Source: Sulfuricurvum sp.
Lineage (GTDB): Bacteria > Campylobacterota > Campylobacteria > Campylobacterales > Sulfurimonadaceae
NCBI GenBank assembly: GCA_030693335.1
Contig: JAUYAU010000003.1
Span: 42,293 to 106,292, forward strand
Direction: 5' to 3'
DNA: 64,000 bases
The notes beneath the pieces were generated by a model. It made no database searches. It was not told the DNA's origin and was given only the letters and a program-made list of their open reading frames with translations. Below, piece after piece: positions 53,495 to 64,000 of the stretch. Every line of letters starts with the position of its first letter. Position 1 is the stretch's first letter. A program made the translations under genes and the position numbers.

Positions 53495-54325
53495 TTATTT
53501 AAATGTTTTTTCTAGGTTTTTCAAAGTTGCGGCAGGAACCGTCATAATGTTTGCAAATCCGCCCAAGTCAAGCAATGGATAGCTAATTGCAATATGGTAT
53601 TCCGCTTTTAACGCTTTAGCTTCACCGTTCTCGATCAAAACAGGCCATGGAAGAACTTCAGCTTTATCCGTTCCCACTTTTTTAACAAAACCGCTTGTAC
53701 GCTTATCCAATTCAACAAACGCCAAATAACGATCGCCGCTAAGCTCAAGCGTAATTGCTTTTGCCGCTTTTGCTTTAGCCAATAAGTCAGCAGTTGTTCC
53801 CGTACCGACAACACCCATATCTTTATAATACGGCATACCGATCATAAAGTGGTAATCAGCCAATTTAGCAAACTCCCATTGATCTTCAGAGTTAGTCAAT
53901 GGTCCGAATGCTTTTTCTAAAGCAGTATACGTAGCAGATGCAGTAGCATGATTGTACTCGTCTTGCAAGTATGCTTTACCGAAATAAATAGGGTTTGCAA
54001 TGTGTACTTGCTTACGCTCATCATCCACCAACATACGCCCTACTGCTGCAAACCCGCGCATTGGCTTGTTTGCATCTGCTTTCATAGCAGCATTGGTATA
54101 TAAGATCGTAGTACCGTTTTCAGCCGGCTTATACGTACCGACAACTTCAAAACCTGCCGCTGTTAATTTAGCTTTTGCTGTTTCAACATCAACATAAGCT
54201 CCAATTCGATACGTAGAGATCATTTTATCAACGGCTACGCCGCCTTCGATTTTTGGTGCTGCTGTCGAGCACCCTGTGAACGCAACAGCAAATGCCAATG
54301 CGATAAGCGATACTATTTTTTTCAT
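53495..54325 (-). CDS. Lipoprotein of unknown function, coupled to DUF302 gene
   Basis: A 276-residue outer- or inner-membrane lipoprotein with lipobox FTGCS (Cys19). The mature part is made of alternating alpha/beta segments; MRGFAAVGRMLVDDERKQVHIANPIYFGKAYL near residue 90 and YHIAISYPLLDLGGFANIM near the end recall the pattern of DUF302 proteins without the APCSMY motif. It overlaps the DUF302 gene by 4 bases, so the two products probably act together. Not recognised as a named family. Confidence 0.7.
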   Translation of the reverse strand: MKKIVSLIALAFAVAFTGCSTAAPKIEGGVAVDKMISTYRIGAYVDVETAKAKLTAAGFEVVGTYKPAENGTTILYTNAAMKADANKPMRGFAAVGRMLVDDERKQVHIANPIYFGKAYLQDEYNHATASATYTALEKAFGPLTNSEDQWEFAKLADYHFMIGMPYYKDMGVVGTGTTADLLAKAKAAKAITLELSGDRYLAFVELDKRTSGFVKKVGTDKAEVLPWPVLIENGEAKALKAEYHIAISYPLLDLGGFANIMTVPAATLKNLEKTFK

Positions 54326-55332
54326 AATTCTGTTGCTCCTAATTCTTTCATGATTTTGACGATGTCTTTATCCAATGTATAGATTGACTCAACCATTTTT
54401 GGGTCATTAATCCCCATTACCGCAATCCAGTTCTCAAGACGAGGCATACCTACCATCAACTTGTTAGAACCTTTGTCGATGTACATGTACATTGAACATG
54501 GTGCGAAAGTACCCGCATCAGGACGACCGCGGTTGAAGATTCCCTCGGAGAATTTGAAATGACACAGAGAATAAACCCAATACGCATCAAAACGGTCAAA
54601 TTTTATACCCGCATTATCCATTGACTCTTTCATGTTTTTATAGCCGGCGATAATGTACTTATTTTCTTCAAACTTTTCTTCAAATTGACCTTGGAAGTCA
54701 CTGATGAATGCTTCCAAATCACCCGTACGCTCAAACGGAATTTCAAATGTCATCATAGGCTTGGCAGGCAATGCCTTATAGTCCACGTATTCTATTTTTG
54801 AGCTGATCTCTTTTTCAGTCAACTTATCCAAGTCGGCAAAAGGTGCCGCAAATTGTGCGCGAACTGCTTTGTCTTTGACACCAACGATATCAAGCATCGT
54901 CTCAGGCATAACATGACCTACATAGGTTTTGTTTTCACCCGCTTTTTTATAAATGTGAAAATTAAACGGTGAAAAACCACCAAGCGCTGGCTCTTTCATC
55001 AACAATGGTCCAACTACTTTGTCATTGGTAACCGAGAAAAATCCGAGATTATCCAAGGTAACTTTGAAATTTGGATCAAAATCAGGGTGTGGTCCTGTTA
55101 CCCCTTTGACCGTTTGGGTTGGTGTTCCCCATTTCTCTTTATACGCATTGTCAATGTGCTCATGAGGATCTGATAAAATGAATCCGATCGGTTCGATTTT
55201 TTCATTTATCATTGTCATATACGCCTCAGATTTATCGCCCTCACCGACGTAAAACTTTACCCCTTGAATTCCAAATGCGACTGAAGCCGCCAATGACAGC
55301 GCAGTAGCCCCTATCAATAACCGATTAAACAT
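54322..55332 (-). CDS. DUF302-type periplasmic protein
   Basis: A 336-residue exported protein, third of the paralogues: FAPCSMYMYIDKGSNKLMVG and NWIAVMGI late, LGGFSPFNFHIYKKAGENK and VMPETMLDIV in the first half. Its N-terminal signal is MFNRLLIGATALSLAASVAFG. Start ATG 55332 is chosen because an upstream ATG at 55347 is itself part of the AAAGGAGA ribosome site. Coupled to the lipoprotein gene. It is closer in sequence to the protein at 46393 than to the one at 47518. Function unknown. Confidence 0.75.
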   Translation of the reverse strand: MFNRLLIGATALSLAASVAFGIQGVKFYVGEGDKSEAYMTMINEKIEPIGFILSDPHEHIDNAYKEKWGTPTQTVKGVTGPHPDFDPNFKVTLDNLGFFSVTNDKVVGPLLMKEPALGGFSPFNFHIYKKAGENKTYVGHVMPETMLDIVGVKDKAVRAQFAAPFADLDKLTEKEISSKIEYVDYKALPAKPMMTFEIPFERTGDLEAFISDFQGQFEEKFEENKYIIAGYKNMKESMDNAGIKFDRFDAYWVYSLCHFKFSEGIFNRGRPDAGTFAPCSMYMYIDKGSNKLMVGMPRLENWIAVMGINDPKMVESIYTLDKDIVKIMKELGATEL

Positions 55333-55547
55333 GATTCTCCTTTTCATCTTTCGCTTGCAACAAGCGAATATGTTCCATTGCTATTTTATCACAAGAGTAT
55401 CAATTCTTCCTTGTATGGAATGAATTGAACTATTTTATCTCTAATGCAGCAATAGTTAGTAAATGAGTGTTACTTTATGAAATACCTTATCCTAAAGTTA
55501 CTCTGTAAAATTAAAGATAAAAAATGTGAAGGAATTGTGAAAGAGGG

Positions 55548-55567
55548 AGCCTGCAAAAAAGCAGGCT
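55548..55567 (-). terminator. Terminator after the first FadL-type gene
   Basis: AGCCTGC and GCAGGCT pair around a T6 loop (- strand), 8 bases past the stop; followed by a C/T-rich stretch. Confidence 0.5.
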
Positions 55568-55574
55568 GTAATAA

Positions 55575-56690
55575 TTAGAAGTCGAAGGTTACTTGCATGC
55601 TCAATGCAGATTGGCTGTGTTTTGTTGATGTGTTCCCCAATGTATCACTCGCTTCAGGTGCGTAGACGTAGGCGACATCAACAGACGTCTTTTTAGTAAA
55701 TGCATAGCTTCCACCAACCGCATAGTGCGATTCAACAGTCGCCGGAAAGCCCAAAAGATTCAACATGTTAATGTTTCCATTGGCATTGTTTACAATAGGG
55801 CTTTTTGCGTAGTTATAACCTGCCCGGATCGCCCATGCGTCTTGGGTATGCTGATACCCGATGGCAAAAACATCTTGATCTTTCCAACCAAAGTCTTTGT
55901 ATCCAGCGGCACTTTCCCAATTGATACGTTTGTAGTCCAACGCGATTACGCTTCTGCCCATTTCATACGCGATACCCGCACCCATTTCACTAGGTTGTTC
56001 GAGGTCATCGCTCAATCCGCTTACGCTAAAATCTACAGCTGCTCTTGCAATTTGTCCGTCATACGTCATTTTGATTGGAGACTTATAAACAAGGCCAAGG
56101 GTTACGTCTGATACATTGTACGCTGCACCTACGGTATAACCAAATGCCAAATCCTGAGCTACCCCCTTGGTAGAACTGTTTGTGTATGACATATCCAAAG
56201 CACCGTATTGCAAGATCGGAGTAACACCGATACTAAATCCGTTATCGGTATACGCGAGCGGAAGACCAAATTGCATCAACTGCAAATTTGTCACCATTTC
56301 ATAGTTTACACCAGTACCGCGATAATCAACACCCATACCCGCAGTACCCCACATACCAACACCCCAGTAAAAATTATCCGTCGCTTTCATCGCGAGAGAA
56401 ACCGCAGGGATAACGCTGAAATCCGCATCGCTTTGCTGAAATCCACTTCCTGTATTTGTTTCAACATCCGGCATAAACATCGTTCCGCCAAAAGAGATCT
56501 CTTTGCTCTTAACCGCAGTGATAAGCGCTGGATTTGCAAGTGCCGATTCCGCACCGTGACTGATAGCGATACCCGTACCCGCCATACCCAGTGATTTTGC
56601 ACCGATACCGATGAGATGATCTCCATTGGTCGCGTACAACGAAGTTGAGAGTACAGCAAACGCTGTGATGAGTTTAATATTTGATTTCAT
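55575..56690 (-). CDS. OmpP1/FadL family outer-membrane protein
   Basis: Beta-barrel transporter for hydrophobic molecules, 371 residues. Signal peptide at about 1-20, then the FadL-like hatch start NGDHLIGIGAKSLGMAGTGIAISHGAESALANPA. Alternating strands end in a C-terminal FDF, the usual barrel-assembly signal. Very similar to the neighbour at 56821, so the two arose by duplication. The substrate could be hydrocarbons, fatty acids or sulfur species; nothing in the sequence decides. Confidence 0.87.
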   Translation of the reverse strand: MKSNIKLITAFAVLSTSLYATNGDHLIGIGAKSLGMAGTGIAISHGAESALANPALITAVKSKEISFGGTMFMPDVETNTGSGFQQSDADFSVIPAVSLAMKATDNFYWGVGMWGTAGMGVDYRGTGVNYEMVTNLQLMQFGLPLAYTDNGFSIGVTPILQYGALDMSYTNSSTKGVAQDLAFGYTVGAAYNVSDVTLGLVYKSPIKMTYDGQIARAAVDFSVSGLSDDLEQPSEMGAGIAYEMGRSVIALDYKRINWESAAGYKDFGWKDQDVFAIGYQHTQDAWAIRAGYNYAKSPIVNNANGNINMLNLLGFPATVESHYAVGGSYAFTKKTSVDVAYVYAPEASDTLGNTSTKHSQSALSMQVTFDF

Positions 56691-56778
56691 GAGGTGTTTC
56701 CTTCCAAATGGATGTCAATAGTGACAATTAAGTGATGGAAGATTAGCAGAAATAAGATTTAGATTGGATTATACGAAG

Positions 56779-56806
56779 AAGATAGAGGACAAAACGCCTC
56801 TATCTT
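56779..56806 (-). terminator. Terminator after the second FadL-type gene
   Basis: AAGATAGAGG and CCTCTATCTT form a perfect 10-bp stem with an 8-base loop, 14 bases past the stop at 56821; followed by a T-rich stretch on the - strand. Confidence 0.6.
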
Positions 56807-56820
56807 GAGTAAGAAAATAA

Positions 56821-58026
56821 TTAGAACTTGAAGTTAACTTGCGCCGTAACCGCATCTTGACCATGATTAGTCGTAATTGTACTAGCTCCATTACCCAAAT
56901 CATAAGCATAACTGTTTTTTACTGTCGGTGCATAAACATACGCCAAATCGGCAGAAACGGTTTTACTAAACTCGTATGTTCCACCCAATGTATAGTGTCT
57001 CTCAACGATTGCCGGGAAACCTAACAAATTAAAGACATTTCTAAGTGCTCCAATGCTACCAGCTCCATTAGGAGATTGCTCACTAATTGGACTTTTCGCG
57101 TAGTTATAACCGGCACGCAATGCCCAGCTGTCTTGCGCATACTGATAACCAAGCATGTACACATTTTGATCTTCCCATTTGAAATCTTCATATCCTTTAG
57201 CATCCGACCATTTGATGCGTTTGTAATCCGCAGCAAAAGTATGGCCATCTATTTTGTACGATGCACCAAAACCAATCTCTGCCGGTTGCTCCAACTTATC
57301 ATTTGTATATGTAGTTTGACCAAATTGCTGCATTGCTTTAGAAATTTGCCCAGCGTATTCCATCGTGATCGCAGATTTATACGAAGCACCAACGGTTAGA
57401 CCTGATGTTTCATAGGAAAGTCCAATGTTATACCCCATACCGAAGTCTTGTGCTACCCCTTGTGTTTGACTCTCTCCACCTGCATTTGTAGTTCCATTCG
57501 TATCATAGTTAATGTCCAATGATCCATACTGAAGAACCGGAGCGATACCGATGCTCAATCCATCTACTTTATACGCCATAGGAACAGCAAACTGCATCAA
57601 TTGCAAATTTGTAACCATATTCATATTTGATTGCATCCCCGTTGCTTGACGATAATCAGTACCCATTCCTGCCACACCGTACATACCGACACCGATGTAG
57701 AAATTATCATTCAACTTACTCGCAACCGATACCGCAGGAATAACAGATAAGTCGGCTTTACTTCTAGAAAAACCTGCACCCATGTTTGTTTCAACATCTG
57801 GCATGAAAATGGTTCCACCAAATGAAACTTCAGTTCCTTTAACGCTAGTAATGTTAGCAGGATTAGACAATGCAGATTCCGCACCATGGCTCATACCGAT
57901 ACCGACACCCCCCATACCGCGTGATTTCGCACCGACACCAATAAGATGATCACCGTTTGTAGCGAATGCCGCTGTAGAAGTAAGTGCAACTGCTGCTGCA
58001 ACTGCTAATTTGATAGTACGTTTCAT
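56821..58026 (-). CDS. OmpP1/FadL family outer-membrane protein (paralogue)
   Basis: A 401-residue FadL-type barrel with a signal peptide (LAVAAAVALTSTAAFA) and hatch motif NGDHLIGVGAKSRGMGGVGIGMSHGAESALSNPA, ending in FKF. About 30 residues longer than its neighbour, mostly through extra loop segments (for example around residues 176-186 and 364-384). AGGAGAATT precedes the ATG. Each paralogue has its own terminator, so they may be expressed separately. Confidence 0.87.
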   Translation of the reverse strand: MKRTIKLAVAAAVALTSTAAFATNGDHLIGVGAKSRGMGGVGIGMSHGAESALSNPANITSVKGTEVSFGGTIFMPDVETNMGAGFSRSKADLSVIPAVSVASKLNDNFYIGVGMYGVAGMGTDYRQATGMQSNMNMVTNLQLMQFAVPMAYKVDGLSIGIAPVLQYGSLDINYDTNGTTNAGGESQTQGVAQDFGMGYNIGLSYETSGLTVGASYKSAITMEYAGQISKAMQQFGQTTYTNDKLEQPAEIGFGASYKIDGHTFAADYKRIKWSDAKGYEDFKWEDQNVYMLGYQYAQDSWALRAGYNYAKSPISEQSPNGAGSIGALRNVFNLLGFPAIVERHYTLGGTYEFSKTVSADLAYVYAPTVKNSYAYDLGNGASTITTNHGQDAVTAQVNFKF

Positions 58027-58439
58027 TAATTCTCCTGAATAATAATTAGTTCGAATAGTAAACCATTCGTTAACACTGTCATTATAGGTCTGTTAAAATT
58101 AATCGAAACTTAAAATTGCTACTTTATTTAATAGTATTTTCTTATAGTTACTATCATATCTGTAATACGACGCTTTAACTATAAGAAAAAAATATTTTAG
58201 TCGTCATATATTTCTATTAACTACCATTATATAGGAATAATTCGTAATAGTGTCTGCAAAGATGTCTATTATTTATACAGCAGTATATTTCAATAGATGT
58301 ATCAAATTGTAACAAACTAGGTGATAATAATGTGATAAAAATAAATCGAGGAGATAAAAGGAAGGTAATAAACGATTAAAATAAATTATATTTGATAGTT
58401 TAGAATGTGGATTGTAAAATAAAGGGGGATTAGTAATCT
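58027..58439. other. AT-rich gap between FadL gene and 5S rRNA
   Basis: About 410 bases with no gene seen on either strand. It is very AT-rich and should hold the FadL promoter on the - strand side and the end of the rrn transcript. Confidence 0.6.
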
Positions 58440-58558
58440 GAGGCCAGGCGGCGACCTACGTTTCCACACCTGAAAGATGCAGTATTATGAGCGAAGAGGG
58501 TCTTAGCTTCCGGGTTCGGAATGGGACCGGGCGTTTCCCCCTCTCTATAGCCACCTGA
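58440..58558 (-). rRNA. rrf: 5S ribosomal RNA
   Basis: About 119 nt. The terminal stem CAGGTGGC/GCCGCCTG and internal CCGAACCCGGAAGCTAAG are clear. Ends are approximate. Confidence 0.92.
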
Positions 58559-58689
58559 GCACTCAGAATCGAATCTATCGAGATAGACTCTGATCTGAGT
58601 GATTTTGATCACTTGGATTGTCATTGTTAAGTCGTCAACGGTGTAACTTTATGCACATTCCACCTTATGCTTAATAAGGCGATGAGCAT

Positions 58690-61607
<2,918 letters not shown>

Positions 61608-61946
61608 TCTAATTTGCGCTCATCGCCTTACTAAACATAAGAACGGAATAGGAACAAAGTCCCTATTCCTACGCTGGCCGCTATGGCACTAAAGCTTCAC
61701 CTTGCGGTGAGATTTAGAATCACAACTTTCAACGCCTTAATATCAGTAAGGAAATGAAATGTGTTTGTAGTTACGTGGTATAGATTTGACTCTATACCGT
61801 AAATTTGTTCTTATAGATTTGACTCTATGTAAACATATTTAGTTGACGACTTAACAATAATAATTCAAATAACATTTAGACTTTAAAAGTCTAATTCAAA
61901 CACTAACAACTAGTACTTGAATCAGACTTCGTTTCTGATCTATATC
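61608..61946 (-). other. 16S-23S spacer part with hairpins
   Basis: Between tRNA-Ala and 23S. It holds a hairpin GGAATAGG/CCTATTCC (61645-61669), a hairpin TCACC/GGTGA, and two copies of a small hairpin sharing ATAGATTTGACTCTAT (61777-61798 and 61813-61828). Likely rRNA-processing structures. Confidence 0.6.
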
Positions 61947-62022
61947 TGGTGGAGAATAGCGGGCTCGAACCGCTGACCTCCTGCGTGCAAGGCAGGCGCT
62001 CTCCCAGCTGAGCTAATTCCCC
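61947..62022 (-). tRNA. tRNA-Ala (TGC)
   Basis: In the rrn spacer. GGGGAAT acceptor pairs with ATTCTCC (one G-T), anticodon TGC in CCTTGCACGC, encoded CCA. Confidence 0.96.
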
Positions 62023-62038
62023 AGATAAGTGATCGATA

Positions 62039-62115
62039 TGGTGGGTTTGAATGGACTCGAACCATCGACCTCACCCTTATCAGGGGTGTGCTCTAACCAG
62101 CTGAGCTACAAACCC
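62039..62115 (-). tRNA. tRNA-Ile (GAT)
   Basis: In the rrn spacer, before tRNA-Ala. GGGTTTG pairs with CAAACCC, anticodon loop CTGATAA, encoded CCA. Confidence 0.96.
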
Positions 62116-62234
62116 AATGTATATTATGTCAAATAACATGGATCACTGAAAACTAAGTAGGCAAACGGTCTAACACAATACTCAGTGAGATTTTAAGATG
62201 ACGCGATCAAACGAATGATCCGTCGTTACTCTTA

Positions 62235-63767
<1,533 letters not shown>

Positions 63768-64000
63768 GATCTTGAAAATTACTCATAAAAACGGAATTGA
63801 AGTGAACTTCACTTCTATTCTCATGAGCGTTTAAAGTCTTGCGACTTGGTCTCTTTCGAGACCGTTTCGCAATCGCCTTCAAACGCCCACGCTTATCGGC
63901 TGTGTATTTTTAATGATCCGGCAGATTCAGCGGTTTTCACCACTTTCGTCTGCTTGCTTAGCTGCGATCAGCTGAGCCTCGTAGTATACATCAGTTTTTG
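63768..64000 (-). promoter_or_regulatory. rrn leader with hairpins and candidate -10 box
   Basis: On the - strand TATACT at 63983-63988 may be the -10 of an rrn promoter whose -35 would lie outside the window. The leader holds a strong hairpin GGTCTC-tttc-GAGACC extended by TTGCGA/TCGCAA (about 63838-63874) and AAGTGAACTTCACTT near 63800, both likely processing or antitermination structures. Confidence 0.5.

Overview
The window looks like the chromosome of a sulfur-oxidising member of the Campylobacterota, of the Sulfuricurvum/Sulfurimonas kind. This rests on gene content, not on a database search. There is a soxC-soxD-soxY-soxZ cluster surrounded by DUF302 proteins, a single-subunit STT3/PglB oligosaccharyltransferase next to a PglF/WbpM-type dehydratase, a rrn operon with tRNA-Ile and tRNA-Ala in its spacer, and an AT-rich, tightly packed gene layout.

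Layout. (1) 2-1528: the end of a Na+/phosphate cotransporter gene. (2) 1872-28173: metK, followed without a gap by about 25 kb of surface-glycan genes, all on the + strand and mostly overlapping or touching. The order is: manC, gmd, a zeta-type toxin-antitoxin pair, a GDP-fucose-synthase-family gene, a ColD-type PLP dehydratase, two GT11 transferases, an FdtA/acyltransferase/FdtB amino-sugar set enclosing a block of decoration enzymes (PhyH dioxygenase, FkbM methyltransferase, beta-propeller protein, FemAB-like transferase), a Wzx flippase, GT2 and GT4 transferases, galE, an SDR reductase, an initiating phosphoglycosyltransferase, STT3/PglB and a membrane 4,6-dehydratase. (3) 28182-31101: ilvD on the - strand, a four-tRNA array (Gly-Leu-Cys-Ser) and a yafQ/dinJ toxin-antitoxin pair. 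(4) 31282-41387: a metallo-beta-lactamase-fold hydrolase, a - strand operon coding an orphan CcoN-like haem protein with an ABC exporter-type transporter and YceI, three unrecognised genes and a PAS-GGDEF diguanylate cyclase. (5) 41436-46360: an M15 peptidase, leuC, a DUF2780 protein, mobA, moaC, a YbeD/DUF493 protein and a coiled-coil protein. (6) 46393-54325 and on to 58026: the sulfur region on the - strand, with DUF302 proteins, a MOSC protein, a thioredoxin-like protein, soxZYDC, a lipoprotein/DUF302 pair and two tandem FadL-type outer-membrane proteins. (7) 58440-63767: a complete - strand rrn operon (16S-tRNA-Ile-tRNA-Ala-23S-5S).

How the parts may work together. ManC and Gmd make GDP-4-keto-6-deoxymannose. 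The ColD-like enzyme has His188 in place of the usual PLP lysine, which points to GDP-colitose. GT11 enzymes could transfer colitose or fucose. FdtA and FdtB point to a dTDP-3-amino-3,6-dideoxyhexose, whose rmlAB genes are not in the window. The glycan probably starts from a 6-deoxy-HexNAc made by the WbpM/PglF-type dehydratase plus the SDR reductase, is loaded by the small phosphoglycosyltransferase, flipped by Wzx, and may be transferred to protein by STT3, since no Wzy or WaaL candidate was seen. In the sulfur region, MobA, MoaC and the MOSC protein would fit cofactor supply for the molybdenum enzyme SoxC, and SoxYZ would carry the sulfur substrate.

No CRISPR array, insertion sequence or prophage was recognised.
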